From Nocardia lijiangensis NBRC 108240 (GTDB taxonomy: Bacteria > Actinomycetota > Actinomycetes > Mycobacteriales > Mycobacteriaceae): 64,000 nt of DNA. Location of the stretch: the NCBI RefSeq assembly GCF_001613045.1, contig NZ_BDBP01000028.1, forward strand, positions 1-64,000, given 5' to 3'. A program made the position numbers and the translations under genes. Below the pieces are notes generated by a model, which saw only the letters and a list, made by a program, of their open reading frames with translations, searched no databases and was not told the DNA's origin. Of this stretch, positions 1-10,978 are shown one piece after another; the first letter of the stretch is position 1; each line of letters begins with the position of its first letter.

Positions 1-1
1 C

Positions 2-3000
2 CGGGCGCCCGGCTGGGCGCCACTTCCGGTGCAGTACGCCGACTTCGGGCTGTGGCAGCGTGCCTGCCTCGGCGACGAGAGCGACCCGGACAGCATCGCG
101 GGCGGGCAGCTGGCCTACTGGCGCAGCGCATTGGCCGACCTGCCCGCCGAGCTGCCGCTGCCGTACGACCGGCCGCGGCCCCTCGATCCCACCCAGCAGG
201 CAGGCGTCGTGCGGTTCACCGTGCCGGAGCCGGTCCAGCGTGCGCTCGGCGAACTCGCGCGCGAGCAGGGTGTCAGCCTGTTCATGGTGCTGCGCTCGGC
301 GCTGGCTGTGATGCTGCGCTTCATCACCGGCGGGCGCGACATCGTCATCGGCACGCCGGTCGCAGGGCGCACCGACACCAAGCTCGACGAGCTGGTCGGC
401 ATGTTCGTGAACACCATGATGCTGCGCTCCGATGTGGATCCGGACCGGCCGTTCACCGCCCAGCTGCGCGCCGACCGCGACACCGAACTGACGGCCATGG
501 CCAATGCCGACGTTCCGTTCGAACGCGTCGTCGAGGAGCTGGGGCGCGTCATGGGCGTCGGGACGAACCGTCCGCTGTTCCAGGTGGCGCTGACCGTCCA
601 GGACGGCCCGACGCCGGCCCTGGAGCTGCCCGCGCTGGCGCTGAGCGCCGAGGAACTCGACATCGCGCGCGCCAAGTTCGATCTGGAGCTGCGGGTCGCG
701 ACGCGCGACACCGGTGCGCGTTCCTTCGAATTCGTCTACGCGGCGGAACTTTTCGATGCCGCGACGGTCGAGACGCTGGCCGATCGGTTCCTGCGCGTGC
801 TGGCCTCGGTCACCGCCGATCCACGGGCGCGGGTGTTCGATATCGACGCACGCACCGAGATCGAGCGCAGGCTGCTGAGCCCGGCGACCGGCGGGCAGAC
901 CACGCCGCAGCTCACCTTGGCGGCCTACTTCACTGCCACGGCGCGGCGGCATGCGTGGCGCGAAGCGATTCGGTCCGACGGTGTTTCGCTGACCTACGCC
1001 GAGCTCGACCGGCGCTCGAACCGCCTGGCCCGTGCCCTCATCGGGCGCGGTCTCGGCGCGGGCGCTCGGGTCGCGCTCGGCCTGACCCGCTCGATCGAAT
1101 CGGTGCTCACCGTGCTCGCGGTGGCCAAGTCCGGCGCGGCCTTCGTGCCGGTGGACCCGAACTACCCGGTCGATCGCGTCCGGCACATGGTGACCGACTC
1201 CGGCTGCCGGTTCGGGGTCACCGTGTCCGCGCACGCCTACCGTTTGCACGCGGCGGGCGACGTCGCGTCGATCGACTGGCTGGAGCTCGACGATCCGGTG
1301 TTGACGGCGGAGCTGGAAGGGCTGGACGACGGGCCGATCGAGGACGCGGAACTGTCGCGGACCGTGCAGATCGCCGACTTGGCCTACATCATCTACACCT
1401 CGGGCTCGACCGGTACGCCGAAGGGCGTCACGGTCACCCACAGCGGACTGTCGAACTTCGCCGACGAGATCCACGACCGGATGCGGGTCGACGCGGACGC
1501 GCGGACGCTGCACTTCTCCTCGCCCAGCTTCGACGCCGCCGTGTTCGACCTGCTGCTCGCGGTGGGTTCGGGCGCGGCCATGGTGATCTGCCCGCCGGAC
1601 ATCTACGGCGGCGACGAACTCGCCGAGCTGATGGACCGCGAGCGGGTCAGCCACACGTTCATGACGCCTGCCGCGCTGTCCAGCATCGACCACGGGCGCT
1701 GGCCGCTGCCGCACCTGCGTTCGCTCATGATCGGCGGCGAGGCGTGGGGGCCGGAACTCGTGGCCCGGTGGGCGCCGGGACGGCTGATGCTCAACGGGTA
1801 CGGTCCGACGGAGACCACCGTCGTCGTCACCGCAGGCGAGGTGGCCGTCGGTGCGCCGATCACCATCGGCACGCTGGTGCGCGGCGCGCGTGCCACGGTG
1901 CTCGACGACCGGCTGCGGCCGGTGCCCGTCGGCGTGCCCGGCGACCTGTACCTCGGCGGATTCGGTGTGGCGCGTGGCTATTTCGATCGCTCCGGCCTGA
2001 CCGCGGGCCGGTTCGTCGCCGACCCGTTCGGCCCGGCGGGCGCCCGCATGTACCGCACGGGTGACGTGGTGCGCTGGAACGTCACGAACGACCTGGTGTA
2101 TCTCGGCCGCAGCGACCACCAGGTGAAGGTGCGCGGGTTCCGCATCGAACTCGGCGAGATCACCGCCGCGCTCTCCAGGCACCCGAGCGTGCGGTTCGCG
2201 CACACCTGCGTCCGCCACATCGCGGGCGCCGATCGGATCGTCGCCTACGTGCAGCCGATCGACGTGCACGTCGGTATCGACATCGAGGCCTTGCGCACGC
2301 ACGCCGCGGAACTGCTTCCCGTGCACATGGTTCCGGCGAGCATCACGGTGCTGGACCGGATCCCGCTCACCCCGGTGGGCAAGCTGGACACCTCGGCGCT
2401 TCCCGAGCCGCAATTCGCCGCAGGGGCCGCCGGTCGTGCGCCGGAGACGGAGATGGAGAAGCTGGTCGCTTCGGTGATGGCCGAGCTGGTCGGCGCGGAG
2501 CTGGTCGGCGCGGTCGACAGCTTCTTCGACATCGGCGGAAACTCGCTGCTGGCAACCCAGCTCGTCGCGCGGTTGGAAGCGGCGACCAACACCCGCCTCG
2601 AGGTGCGCAGCGTCTTCGCCACGCCGACCGTCGCCGAGCTCGCCGCCATGCTCGAATCCGGCCCGTCCGGGGCGGATGCGCGTCCCGAGCCGGTGCGGCG
2701 CGAGCGGCCCGACCGGATCCCGCTCTCCGCGGCGCAGCAGCGGTTGTGGTTCCTCAACCGGTTCAACGAAGTCGGCGCGGCCGCCGACGCGGCGGACCGC
2801 AGCGCGGGCGCCTACAACATTCCGGTCGTCCTGCGTATGCAGGGCAGGCTCGACGTCGACGCGCTGGTGCAGGCGCTGCACGCGGTGCAGGCCAGGCACG
2901 AGTCGCTGCGCACGGTGTTCCCGGAGCTGGACGGCGAGCCGGCCCAGGTCGTGCTGGACCACGCCGACGCCGCGGTGACGCTGTTCGTCGCGACGGTCAC

Positions 3001-6000
3001 CCCCGATGCCGTCGACGACGCGGTGCGCAGCTTCGCCGAACCGGGATTCGATCTCGGCGAGACCGTGCCGCTGCGCGCCGCGCTGATCACGGTGTCGGAC
3101 GAACCCGACCCGGACGGCACGGCGCTGCCCGCCGCTTCCACCGACAACGTCCTGGTGCTCGTCGTGCACCACATCGCCATGGACGGCTGGTCGCTGGAGC
3201 CGCTGGCCGCCGACGTGGCCGTGGCCTACAGCGCCGCCTGCGCCGGGCAGCAGCCGGAGTGGGACGAGCTGACCCTGCAGTACGCGGATTACACACTGTG
3301 GCAGCGGGATACGCTCGGCGCCGAGGACGATCCCGGCTCGGTGCTGCGCCAGCAGCTCGACTACTGGCGCGAAACGCTGGCCGGTGTCCCCGAACTGCTG
3401 AACGTGCCAGCGGACCGGCCGCGGCCGCCGGTGCCGTCCTATCGCGGCGGCACGGTGGAATGCGCGATCGACGCGGTCACCCACCGGGAACTGCAGACGG
3501 TGGCCACCTCCAACAACGTCAGCATGTTCATGGTGCTGCACTCCGCCCTCGCGGTGTTGCTGCACCGGATGACCGCCACCGACGACATCGCGGTGGGCAC
3601 CGCCATCGCGGGGCGCGGCCACCCGGCGCTGGACCGGATGATCGGCATGTTCGTCAACACGCTCGTGCTGCGCACCCGGATCGATCCGGACGCGCGTTTC
3701 ACCGATCTGCTGCACAGAGTGCGCGATATCGACCTGGACTCGTTCGCTCACGCCGACCTGCCGTTCGAACGGCTCGTCGAGGTGCTCAACCCGGCCCGCT
3801 CGCAGTCGCACCACCCGCTGTTCCAGGTGATGCTCTCGGTGCGGAACCGCCCGATCCAGAACCTGGAACTGCCGGGACTGCACATCGAGGCACAGGACAG
3901 CGACACCGGAATCGCCAAGTTCGACCTGCAGTTCACGCTCACCGAAGAGCAGACCGCACAGGGCGAGCCCGGTGGTATCGGCCTCGCGGTGAACTACGCG
4001 GGCGATCTGTTCGACGAGCGGACCGCGTACGGGCTCGGCAAGCGCTTGGTGCGACTGCTCTCGGCGATCGCGGCGACGCCGACCGCCGCGGTCGGCGATC
4101 TGGAATTGCTGGATCCGGAGGAGTGGACCGGGCTGGCTCCGGTGCGCGGTATCGAGGCCGACCGCCCGATCGTCTTCCCCGAGGTGTTCGAGGCCGCGGC
4201 GAACGTCGACCGCACGGCGGTGGCGCTGCGCTCCGACGGCACCCAGGTGACCTACGACGCGCTCGACCGCTGGACCAACCGGCTGGCCCGCGTGCTCATC
4301 GGTCGCGGTGTCGGACCGGAAACACTGGTGGCGCTGGGGATTCCGCGGTCGGTGGAGTCGGTCGCCTCGGTGCTCGCGGTGGCCAAGGCGGGCGCGGCGT
4401 TCGTGCCGGTGGATCCGCTGTACCCGTCCGGGCGCATCGCCCACATGCTCTCCGATTCCGGTGCGGCACTGGGCATCACGCTCGCCGAGTACCGCGAGGA
4501 GCTGCCCGACGGCATCGAGTGGATCGAGCTGGACGAGCCCGACTTCCGCGCGAGCGTGCTCGCGGAATCGGACAACGCGATCGTGGACGAGGAGCGGCTG
4601 CGTCCGCTGCGGGTGGACAACCCCGCGTACGTGATCTACACCTCAGGCTCCACCGGCACCCCGAAGGGTGTCGTGGTGACCCACGGCGGCCTGTCCAATT
4701 TCGCCGCCGAGACCGCGGAGCGCTTCGACGTCCAACCCGGTTGCCGTGTCCTGCATTTCGCGACGCCGAGCTTCGACGCCGCGATGCTGGACCTGCTGCT
4801 CGCCCTCGGCGGCGCGGCGACGCTCGTGATCACCCCGGCCGGGGTGGTCGGCGGCGCGGAGCTGGCGCAGGTGTTCATCGAGGAGGAGATCACCCACGCG
4901 TTCATCACGACCTCCGCGCTGGGCACCGTCGACCCGACGGGCGTCACCGATCTGGCGCACGTGCTGGTCGGCGGCGAGGCGCTGCCGCCGGATCTGGTCG
5001 CCCGGTGGGCGCCGGGCCGCAATCTGTACAACGTGTACGGCCCGACCGAGACCACCATCGTCACGGTGATCTCCGAGCCCATGGAGCCCGGCGGGCCGAT
5101 CACCATCGGCGGCCCGATCCGCGGCGTCGCCGCGACCGTGCTGGACGCCAGGCTGCACCCCTCGCCGGTCGGCGTCACGGGAGAGCTGCATCTGGCGGGC
5201 ACCGCGCTGGCCCGCGGCTACCTGAGCAGGCCGGGACTGACCGCGCAGCGGTTCGTCGCGAACCCGTACGGCAAGCCGGGCGAGCGCATGTACCGCACCG
5301 GAGACCTGGTGCGCTGGTGGTCCGGCGCCGCGGAGGGCGAGCACGAGATCGAGTACGTCGGCCGCACCGACCACCAGGTCAAGATCCGCGGCTTCCGCAT
5401 CGAGCTCGGCGAGATCGACATCGCGATGGGCCGCCACCCCGCCGTCGAGTTCGCCACCACGATCGGCTACCGCACGCCCGCGGGCAGCACGGCGCTGGTG
5501 TCGTATGTGAAGCCGCGCAACGGATACGACGTCACGGCGAGCGAGCTGACCGAGCATGTGGCAGGCCTTGTGCCGAATTACATGGTGCCGCAATCGATCA
5601 TGCTCATCGACGAGGTGCCGCTCAGCCCGGTCGGCAAGCTCGACCGCAAGGCGCTGCCGGACCCGGTGTTCAGCGCGTCCGGCGGCTACCGCGCGCCGAG
5701 CAACCCCATCGAGGCGGCGCTGTGCGCGGCTTTCGAATCGGTGCTCGGCGTGGAGACGGTGGGCGTCGACGACGCCTTCTTCGAGCTCGGCGGCAACTCG
5801 CTGCTGGCCACGAAGATTGTCGCGCAGGTGCGGGCCGAGGGGATCGACCTGCCGGTGCAGGTGATGTTCGGCGACGCGACGCCCGCCGCCATCGCCGCGC
5901 GGCTGGCGGGCTCCGACGGCGCCGCGACCGCCATGGCCGATGCGCTCGGGCCGGTACTGCCGATCCGGCCGGTCGCCGCGGGCCGTCAGGCTCCGCTGTT

Positions 6001-6760
6001 CTGCGTTCACCCGGCGATCGGGTTGTCCTGGTGCTACTCGGGCCTGCTCGCGCACCTGTCGCCCGACCGTCCGGTGTACGGCCTGCAGTCCCCGCACGTC
6101 GCGGGGGAGGACGGCTTCTCCGCCATCGGTGAGGCCGCGGATTACTATGTGGCGCACATCAAGTCGGTGCAGGCCGAGGGGCCGTACCACCTGCTCGGCT
6201 GGTCGCTGGGCGGTCTCATCGCGCACGAGATCGCGGTGCGGTTGCAGGAGTCCGGCGACGAGGTGGCGCTGCTGGCGATGATGGACAGCTACCAGCTCTC
6301 CGACCAGTGGCTCGAGCACGCCATCCCGGGCGTCGCCGAGATCATCGCGGAGTTCGGCAGCGACCTGGGCGACGACGGCGATCTCGATCCCACGATGAGC
6401 CTGCTCGACGCCGCGGAATTGCTGCGCTCGCGGCCCGGCGCGTTCTCGGCGCTCACCCTCGAGCACCTGGAGCGGCTGTACGCGGGCTACACCAACGGCA
6501 CGGTGCTGGCGCACGGCTTCCGGCCGCGCACCTTCGACGGTGACGTGCTGTTCTTCACCGCCGCGGCCGACGAGGTCAACCAGTCCGACCCGACCCGGTG
6601 CGCCGCGGCGTGGGAGCCGTTCGTCACCGGAGCCGTTCACGACCACGAACTGCCCTGTCGTCATTCGGCGATGACCGCACCCGAATCGCTCGCCGTGATC
6701 GGACCGGTGCTGAACCGGCATCTCGAGGGTGAAGCGGGCACAACGAAGGAGGATGCCTAG
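2..6760 (+). CDS. Nonribosomal peptide synthetase, C-terminal part (C-A-PCP-C-A-PCP-TE), 5' end outside window
   Basis: The reading frame is open from the first bases, so the start lies upstream. It begins inside a condensation domain near its DFG region. Then come adenylation domain 1 (about nt 920-2420, core [11 protein letters not shown]), carrier 1 (GGNSLL near nt 2533), a full condensation domain (about 2710-4080, active motif HHIAMDGWS), adenylation 2 (about 4160-5670), carrier 2 (GGNSLL near 5790) and a type I thioesterase (about 5950-6750, nucleophile motif GWSLGG and a late RHSAM histidine). No epimerase or methyltransferase insert is visible. It is therefore the chain-terminating part of a peptide assembly line acting in the cytoplasm. 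Pocket residues read by eye (A1 D-A-F-F-M-G-G-V-V, A2 D-A-L-F-L-G-V-I-V) suggest hydrophobic substrates, with low certainty. The exporter genes follow 16 bp downstream. Confidence 0.95.
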   Translation, partial: RAPGWAPLPVQYADFGLWQRACLGDESDPDSIAGGQLAYWRSALADLPAELPLPYDRPRPLDPTQQAGVVRFTVPEPVQRALGELAREQGVSLFMVLRSALAVMLRFITGGRDIVIGTPVAGRTDTKLDELVGMFVNTMMLRSDVDPDRPFTAQLRADRDTELTAMANADVPFERVVEELGRVMGVGTNRPLFQVALTVQDGPTPALELPALALSAEELDIARAKFDLELRVATRDTGARSFEFVYAAELFDAATVETLADRFLRVLASVTADPRARVFDIDARTEIERRLLSPATGGQTTPQLTLAAYFTATARRHAWREAIRSDGVSLTYAELDRRSNRLARALIGRGLGAGARVALGLTRSIESVLTVLAVAKSGAAFVPVDPNYPVDRVRHMVTDSGCRFGVTVSAHAYRLHAAGDVASIDWLELDDPVLTAELEGLDDGPIEDAELSRTVQIADLAYIIYTSGSTGTPKGVTVTHSGLSNFADEIHDRMRVDADARTLHFSSPSFDAAVFDLLLAVGSGAAMVICPPDIYGGDELAELMDRERVSHTFMTPAALSSIDHGRWPLPHLRSLMIGGEAWGPELVARWAPGRLMLNGYGPTETTVVVTAGEVAVGAPITIGTLVRGARATVLDDRLRPVPVGVPGDLYLGGFGVARGYFDRSGLTAGRFVADPFGPAGARMYRTGDVVRWNVTNDLVYLGRSDHQVKVRGFRIELGEITAALSRHPSVRFAHTCVRHIAGADRIVAYVQPIDVHVGIDIEALRTHAAELLPVHMVPASITVLDRIPLTPVGKLDTSALPEPQFAAGAAGRAPETEMEKLVASVMAELVGAELVGAVDSFFDIGGNSLLATQLVARLEAATNTRLEVRSVFATPTVAELAAMLESGPSGADARPEPVRRERPDRIPLSAAQQRLWFLNRFNEVGAAADAADRSAGAYNIPVVLRMQGRLDVDALVQALHAVQARHESLRTVFPELDGEPAQVVLDHADAAVTLFVATVTPDAVDDAVRSFAEPGFDLGETVPLRAALITVSDEPDPDGTALPAASTDNVLVLVVHHIAMDGWSLEPLAADVAVAYSAACAGQQPEWDELTLQYADYTLWQRDTLGAEDDPGSVLRQQLDYWRETLAGVPELLNVPADRPRPPVPSYRGGTVECAIDAVTHRELQTVATSNNVSMFMVLHSALAVLLHRMTATDDIAVGTAIAGRGHPALDRMIGMFVNTLVLRTRIDPDARFTDLLHRVRDIDLDSFAHADLPFERLVEVLNPARSQSHHPLFQVMLSVRNRPIQNLELPGLHIEAQDSDTGIAKFDLQFTLTEEQTAQGEPGGIGLAVNYAGDLFDERTAYGLGKRLVRLLSAIAATPTAAVGDLELLDPEEWTGLAPVRGIEADRPIVFPEVFEAAANVDRTAVALRSDGTQVTYDALDRWTNRLARVLIGRGVGPETLVALGIPRSVESVASVLAVAKAGAAFVPVDPLYPSGRIAHMLSDSGAALGITLAEYREELPDGIEWIELDEPDFRASVLAESDNAIVDEERLRPLRVDNPAYVIYTSGSTGTPKGVVVTHGGLSNFAAETAERFDVQPGCRVLHFATPSFDAAMLDLLLALGGAATLVITPAGVVGGAELAQVFIEEEITHAFITTSALGTVDPTGVTDLAHVLVGGEALPPDLVARWAPGRNLYNVYGPTETTIVTVISEPMEPGGPITIGGPIRGVAATVLDARLHPSPVGVTGELHLAGTALARGYLSRPGLTAQRFVANPYGKPGERMYRTGDLVRWWSGAAEGEHEIEYVGRTDHQVKIRGFRIELGEIDIAMGRHPAVEFATTIGYRTPAGSTALVSYVKPRNGYDVTASELTEHVAGLVPNYMVPQSIMLIDEVPLSPVGKLDRKALPDPVFSASGGYRAPSNPIEAALCAAFESVLGVETVGVDDAFFELGGNSLLATKIVAQVRAEGIDLPVQVMFGDATPAAIAARLAGSDGAATAMADALGPVLPIRPVAAGRQAPLFCVHPAIGLSWCYSGLLAHLSPDRPVYGLQSPHVAGEDGFSAIGEAADYYVAHIKSVQAEGPYHLLGWSLGGLIAHEIAVRLQESGDEVALLAMMDSYQLSDQWLEHAIPGVAEIIAEFGSDLGDDGDLDPTMSLLDAAELLRSRPGAFSALTLEHLERLYAGYTNGTVLAHGFRPRTFDGDVLFFTAAADEVNQSDPTRCAAAWEPFVTGAVHDHELPCRHSAMTAPESLAVIGPVLNRHLEGEAGTTKEDA

Positions 6761-6776
6761 TGAATGAGGTGCGGTC

Positions 6777-7769
6777 ATGACGCTCGCGGTGGAAGTGCGC
6801 GGCCTCGTCAAGAGCTACGGCAAGGTCCGGGTGCTCGACGACATCGACCTCGAGATTCCGGCGGGAACGGTGATGGGATTGCTCGGCCCCAACGGCGCGG
6901 GCAAGACCACCACCGTCCGGATCGTCACCACCTTGCTGAAGCCGTGCGCGGGTTCGGTGCGGGTGGCCGGGGTCGATGTGCTGCGCGATCCGGCGGGTGC
7001 GCGACGGCGCATCGGCCTGTCCGGCCAGTACGCCGCGGTCGACGTGAACCTCTCGGGCTACGAGAACCTGCGCATGGTGGCGCGGCTCTACGGCATGTCA
7101 CCGCGCCAGGCCGCCAACCGGGCCGCCGAACTGCTCGGCACGCTCGGTCTCGATCACGCCGCACACCGCCGTGCAGGCACCTACTCCGGCGGCATGGCGC
7201 GCCGCCTCGACCTGGCGGGCGCACTGGTGGCCCGCCCCACGGTGGTGGTGCTCGACGAGCCGACCACCGGTCTGGATCCGCGCGGCAGACTCGACATGTG
7301 GCGGGTCATCGGCGATCTCGTCGACGACGGCACCACCGTGCTGCTCACCACCCAGTACCTGGAAGAGGCCGATCTGCTCGCCGACCGCATCACCGTCATC
7401 GATCGCGGGCGGGTCATCGCGCGCGGTTCGGCCGACGAGTTGAAGACCTCGATCGGCGGCGACCGGCTCACCGTCACCCTGGCCCCCGGCCAAGAGGCGA
7501 AGCCCGCGATGACGGTGCTCGCCCAGATCGGCGTGGGCGAGCCGAGTCACGAGACCGGCACCGAGGAAGTGACCGTGGTGGTCGGCGACGGCTCGCGCAC
7601 CATGGTCGAAGCGTTGCGCAGGCTCGACGACGCCGGGGTGTGCGTCGTCGACGCGAGCGTGCACCGGCCGAGTCTCGACGACGTATTCCTATCCCTCACC
7701 GGCACCCCGGCGCCCACGCCGAACGCCGAATCGGAAACCGACGACGTACCCGAGGAGATCATGTCGTGA
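6777..7769 (+). CDS. DrrA-like ABC exporter ATP-binding protein
   Basis: This 330-residue protein is the ATPase of an ABC-2 type drug or natural-product exporter. It shows the Walker A motif GPNGAGKTT, a YSGGMARRLDLA signature and the Walker B/D-loop LDEPTTGLDPRGR. A C-terminal DrrA-type extension follows the nucleotide-binding domain. The ATG lies 16 bp after the NRPS stop, so it is probably cotranscribed with the synthetase and, with the permease downstream, exports the peptide or protects the producer. The substrate is inferred from context only. The family also contains daunorubicin and PDIM-lipid exporters. Confidence 0.93.
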   Translation: MTLAVEVRGLVKSYGKVRVLDDIDLEIPAGTVMGLLGPNGAGKTTTVRIVTTLLKPCAGSVRVAGVDVLRDPAGARRRIGLSGQYAAVDVNLSGYENLRMVARLYGMSPRQAANRAAELLGTLGLDHAAHRRAGTYSGGMARRLDLAGALVARPTVVVLDEPTTGLDPRGRLDMWRVIGDLVDDGTTVLLTTQYLEEADLLADRITVIDRGRVIARGSADELKTSIGGDRLTVTLAPGQEAKPAMTVLAQIGVGEPSHETGTEEVTVVVGDGSRTMVEALRRLDDAGVCVVDASVHRPSLDDVFLSLTGTPAPTPNAESETDDVPEEIMS

Positions 7770-7831
7770 GTCAGCGACGCGAACCGACGATCACCGTGGC
7801 CGCGCGCGGCGTGAGCGGGGTGGTCTCGTGA
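7766..7831 (+). CDS. Possible 21-residue ORF linking the exporter ATPase and permease
   Basis: A GTG overlaps the stop of the ATPase gene (GTGA, 7766-7769), and the ORF's own TGA overlaps the GTG of the permease gene (GTGA, 7828-7831). The predicted peptide is 21 residues, basic near its start and with no recognisable domain. Both junctions are the 4-nt overlap typical of translational coupling, so it may carry ribosomes from the ATPase to the permease cistron. It may equally be a chance ORF. No independent ribosome site is evident. Confidence 0.25.
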   Translation: MSQRREPTITVAARGVSGVVS

Positions 7832-8718
7832 CGAGTGCGACCGTGGTACGAGACGAGACCGATCAGTGCGAGGAAGCTTCGGAGCCGAAGCCGAAAGAGC
7901 ATGTGCCTTACGAGATCAAGCCCCCGAAGATGCGCGTCTTCCGGGACAGCGCGATCGTCGCCTACCGCAATCTGCTGACCATCCTGCGGGTGCCGACGCT
8001 GCTGGTGACCGCGACGATCCAGCCGCTGATGTTCGTGTTCCTGTTCGCCTACATCTTCGGCGCCACGCTCGGCGGCAGCCAGTACCGCGAGTTCCTGCTG
8101 GCAGGCATCTTCGCCCAGACGGTCGCCTTCAACGCCGCGTTCACCACCGTCGGCCTGGCGGGAGACCTGCACAAGGGCATCATCGACCGGATGCGCACGC
8201 TGCCGATGTCGCGGCTCGCGGTGCTCATGGGTCGCACGCTCTCGGATCTGGTGGTGAACATCCTGAGCTTGGCGGTCATGGTGGTTTGCGGCTACATCGT
8301 CGGCTGGCGGATCAACGGCGGCATCGCCGACGCCGCCTTGGCCTTCGGGATCATCCTGCTGTTCGCGTTCGCGATGTCGTGGGTGGGCGCGGTCACCGGT
8401 CTGTTCTCGCCGACCGTCGAGGTGGCGCAGAGCGCGGGTCTGATCTGGCTGTTCCCGCTCAGCTTCATCTCCTCGGCCTTCATCTCCGCCGAGACGCTGC
8501 CGGGACCGCTGCGCACCATCGCGGAATGGAATCCGATCACGGCGGTGTCGGCGGCCGGTCGCAAGCTCTTCGACAACGATTCCCCGCCGTCGTTCGTGCC
8601 GCCGTCGGGCTGGGCGGCCGACCACTGCGTGGAGTACGCCATCATCTGCTCGGTCGCGATTCTGGCCGTGGCGATGCCGATGGCGCTGCTGCGCTACCGC
8701 AAGGTCGCCAGCCACTGA
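7828..8718 (+). CDS. DrrB-like ABC-2 exporter permease
   Basis: This 296-residue membrane protein has a hydrophilic N-terminus of about 45 residues followed by roughly six hydrophobic segments and the ABC-2 permease region. It is the membrane partner of the ATPase just upstream. The GTG start overlaps the stop of the intervening 21-codon ORF. A rho-independent-type hairpin follows the stop. Together with the NRPS this makes a synthesis-plus-export unit. The transported compound is unknown. Confidence 0.9.
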   Translation: MTSATVVRDETDQCEEASEPKPKEHVPYEIKPPKMRVFRDSAIVAYRNLLTILRVPTLLVTATIQPLMFVFLFAYIFGATLGGSQYREFLLAGIFAQTVAFNAAFTTVGLAGDLHKGIIDRMRTLPMSRLAVLMGRTLSDLVVNILSLAVMVVCGYIVGWRINGGIADAALAFGIILLFAFAMSWVGAVTGLFSPTVEVAQSAGLIWLFPLSFISSAFISAETLPGPLRTIAEWNPITAVSAAGRKLFDNDSPPSFVPPSGWAADHCVEYAIICSVAILAVAMPMALLRYRKVASH

Positions 8719-8743
8719 TCGCGCGTGGCCGCCGTCACGACAA

Positions 8744-8775
8744 AAGGCCGCCCCCCGAACGGGAGGGGCGGCCTT
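8744..8775. terminator. Bidirectional terminator between exporter operon and rbpA
   Basis: An 11-bp perfect stem (AAGGCCGCCCC pairing with GGGGCGGCCTT) encloses a short loop. The A-run on the left and the T residues on the right suit termination from both sides. The flanking genes converge here, so it probably serves both. Confidence 0.85.
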
Positions 8776-8789
8776 CGTAGTCTGCTGCG

Positions 8790-9125
8790 TCAGGCGCGGC
8801 GGCGGGTCTTGAGCAGGTCGAGGCGCTCCTTCAGCAGCTCCTCGAGCTCTTCCTTGCTGCGGCGCTCCAGCAGCATGTCCCAGTGGGTGCGCGGCGGCTT
8901 GACCTTCTTGGTCTCCTGCGTGGTGCCCTCGACCAGGATGCCCTCCTGGCCGTTGCGGCACAGCCAGGTCGGGGGGATCTCGGCGTCGTCGGCGAAGGGC
9001 ACGTCGAACTCTTCGCCGTTGTCGGTGCGGTACCGGGCGATCCGACGCGGGGCCAGGTCGTGGTCGCGATCGGTCTCGTAGCTCACCGCTCCGAGCCGGC
9101 TGCCTCGGAGTACGCGATCTGCCAT
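8790..9125 (-). CDS. rbpA: RNA polymerase-binding protein RbpA
   Basis: This 111-residue protein matches RbpA in length and layout: an N-terminal tail (MADRVLRGSRLGAVSYETDR), a small zinc-ribbon-like core around WLCRNGQEG, a basic linker (TKKVKPPRTHWDMLLERR) and a C-terminal helix that binds the principal sigma factor. RbpA is an actinobacterial transcription factor that stabilises the open complex of sigma-A/HrdB holoenzyme and affects rifampicin tolerance. The gene is monocistronic, convergent with the exporter operon, and preceded by a SigR/SigH-like promoter. Confidence 0.96.
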   Translation of the reverse strand: MADRVLRGSRLGAVSYETDRDHDLAPRRIARYRTDNGEEFDVPFADDAEIPPTWLCRNGQEGILVEGTTQETKKVKPPRTHWDMLLERRSKEELEELLKERLDLLKTRRRA

Positions 9126-9211
9126 GGTGTGCCTCTCCCTGTGTGCTCGAGTCTTGTTGCGCTGCGACCGTGCCCGGCGAACGCGTCCTGCGCTCGCTGG
9201 ACCTCTAGTGC

Positions 9212-9239
9212 AACGAACGGGCCTGCGTCAATAGTTCCC
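9212..9239 (-). promoter_or_regulatory. SigR/SigH-type promoter for rbpA
   Basis: On the minus strand GGGAAC (9234-9239) is followed 18 nt later by CGTT (9212-9215). This matches the thiol-stress ECF sigma consensus GGGAAY-N18-GTT. It lies about 87 bp upstream of the rbpA start. Streptomyces rbpA is known to be in the SigR regulon, so the placement makes sense. Confidence 0.6.
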
Positions 9240-9388
9240 GATACGGCGCCGGTGAACCGTTCCATTGTAGTCGGTGGCGTTGCAGTCCCTCGCGACGCGG
9301 GCGGCGGTGCGGTCTGCTGTGTTGCGGTCCGGCCACGGTGGGGGGTCTGCGGGCGAACCCGGCGGGCGACGCACTAGTGTTCTGCCTC

Positions 9389-9712
9389 ATGTCGCGCCGC
9401 TTGCTGTCCTGCCTGTGGTGTGGGCGGGAGATCGTGGAGTCGGAGGCCGGGCGTCGTCGCCGGTACTGCCGCCAGTCCTGCCGTCAACGGGCCTACGAAC
9501 ACCGCAACAGCCTCAAAGGCACCGGTATTCCGGAGGACTCCGTCGTGCTCAGCGCCCAGGAGGCCGCCGACTTGGCGGACCGCTGGTTCGCGGCCCGCTG
9601 CGCCGCCGAGGACATCGCCACCGCGATCGGCGAAGGCGCCGACACCGAGGAGCTGGCCTCCCTCAGCGCGACCCTCGTCACCCTGGCCCGCGAAGCCGAA
9701 CGGCTGCGCTAG
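9389..9712 (+). CDS. Small zinc-finger-like protein of unknown function
   Basis: This is a 107-residue cytoplasmic protein. The N-terminus contains CLWCGREI followed by RYCRQSCRQRAYEHR, a C-x2-C...C-x3-C arrangement typical of small treble-clef or FCS-like zinc-binding folds. The C-terminal half is an alanine- and glutamate-rich, probably helical region. ATG 9389 is chosen because the cysteine motif begins a few residues later; an upstream in-frame start at 9338 would add unstructured residues. Function is not recognised. It converges with the membrane-protein gene that ends at 9750. Confidence 0.65.
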   Translation: MSRRLLSCLWCGREIVESEAGRRRRYCRQSCRQRAYEHRNSLKGTGIPEDSVVLSAQEAADLADRWFAARCAAEDIATAIGEGADTEELASLSATLVTLAREAERLR

Positions 9713-9749
9713 CCGACCCGGGGCCCACCCGTGCCGTGTGCCGTGACGC

Positions 9750-10799
9750 TCACAAGGCTGACCGTTCTGCGGCGACGAGGCGTCGGCCGCGGCGGTGGAC
9801 GACGAGGGTTGCGGTGAGGGCGAAGGTGGTGAGGCAGGCGTACGCGGTGAGGGTTCGGGCGTCGGGGTGGACGAGGGACTGGGCGCGCATGGCCTGCCAG
9901 AACGTGATGGCCAGGAAGCCGGTGTAGGTGAGGGCGAGGACGCCGATGAGAGCCGCGCGGGTGCGTTCGGGGCGCAGCCAAGGGTGGCGTCGAGCCTGGC
10001 GGGTGAGCAGGAACGCGGCGAGCAGCAGGACCTGAATGCCGTGCAGGCCGACGAAGTGGGGGACGCGCAGGTCACCGCCGATGGTGCTCCAATGGGTGAG
10101 GGGCATGCCTTCGACGGTGTCGCGGACCGCGAGCTCGGCGGCGGGTGCGTCCCGCAGCACGGTGTGCCCGGCAACCAGTTCCACGACTCGTCCGTTGGCG
10201 TCGCGGACGAGCTGCCCGCCGGTGAAACCCATCAGGTAGCCCAGGGCCATGCCCGCCACGGCCAGCGCGAGTCCGGCGTGGATGGCGCGGGCGGTGGGGC
10301 GATCGACCAACCGCTGCCAGGACAGGATCAGCACGATCAGCAGGTTCGCGAAGAACAGGCCGGGCACACCCGAGGCGAACACCATCTGGCCGATCGAGTT
10401 GACGGAGTCGCCGGAGGAGTTGAAGTGGCTGAAGGTGCCGCGGGCGGCCTGGACCACGATGAAGCCGACGTCGAGCGCTCCGGTCACCGCGAACACCGTG
10501 CCGAGCCACCAGGTGCCGCGAGATCCTTTGTGCGGCAAGGACAACAGCCACGCCAGCGTGATTTCGTATATCGCGAACGCGAACCCGAACTTGAAGGTCT
10601 TCAACCACACCGACTCCCCGAGCAGTGTGCGGTCGTCGACGAGCATGCCACCGAGGGAGAACAGGGCGAGTGCGGTCATCGCGGCCGAAGACCACAGCAG
10701 CGGACCGTGCAGGCGCCGCAGATCGCGCGGCAGATCGAGGCCGGGCCGCGGATCGAGGCGGTGGCGTGCGGTGACGGTGGCGAGTTCGGTCGTCGACAT
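9750..10799 (-). CDS. Multi-pass membrane protein of unknown function
   Basis: This 349-residue protein has about eight hydrophobic segments separated by short loops. Recognisable stretches are a WLKTFKFGFAFAIYE segment in the N-terminal half and a LHGIQVLLLAAFLL segment late in the protein. Between two central helices there is a polar loop with FSHFNSSGDSVNSIGQM. I see no transporter, sensor or enzyme signature. It is a single gene on the minus strand with no obvious ribosome site, convergent with the small zinc-finger gene. Confidence 0.75.
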   Translation of the reverse strand: MSTTELATVTARHRLDPRPGLDLPRDLRRLHGPLLWSSAAMTALALFSLGGMLVDDRTLLGESVWLKTFKFGFAFAIYEITLAWLLSLPHKGSRGTWWLGTVFAVTGALDVGFIVVQAARGTFSHFNSSGDSVNSIGQMVFASGVPGLFFANLLIVLILSWQRLVDRPTARAIHAGLALAVAGMALGYLMGFTGGQLVRDANGRVVELVAGHTVLRDAPAAELAVRDTVEGMPLTHWSTIGGDLRVPHFVGLHGIQVLLLAAFLLTRQARRHPWLRPERTRAALIGVLALTYTGFLAITFWQAMRAQSLVHPDARTLTAYACLTTFALTATLVVHRRGRRLVAAERSAL

Positions 10800-10924
10800 G
10801 TCACGAAGGTAGGAACCGGAGATGTCGGAACACGTCCCGCCGCAGCGCCATTCGCGCCTCGTACCGGAGTATCAGACGGCGCCGCCGCTCACCCCGGAGC
10901 GGGGGAGCGGCGGGTAGAGAAGCG

Positions 10925-10956
10925 CATGCCCGCGAACGGCGCTGTTCGCGGGCATG
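10925..10956. terminator. Strong hairpin downstream of the M23 gene
   Basis: A 13-bp perfect stem (ATGCCCGCGAAC pairing with GTTCGCGGGCAT plus one outer pair) has a 6-nt loop. There is no U-tract, as is common in actinobacteria. It lies beyond the M23 gene's own hairpin and before the membrane-protein promoter. Confidence 0.5.
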
Positions 10957-10978
10957 GCTGCCGGGAGTGACGACCGGC

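Noticed and set aside
2746..6132. Long forward frame of 1128 codons inside the NRPS
   Set aside because: It is an Arg/Ala-rich shadow of the synthetase in another frame, without any domain; the NRPS frame has all motifs.
4643..6811. 722-codon frame on the minus strand opposite the NRPS
   Set aside because: Composition is typical of antisense frames in high-GC coding DNA and it has no domain.
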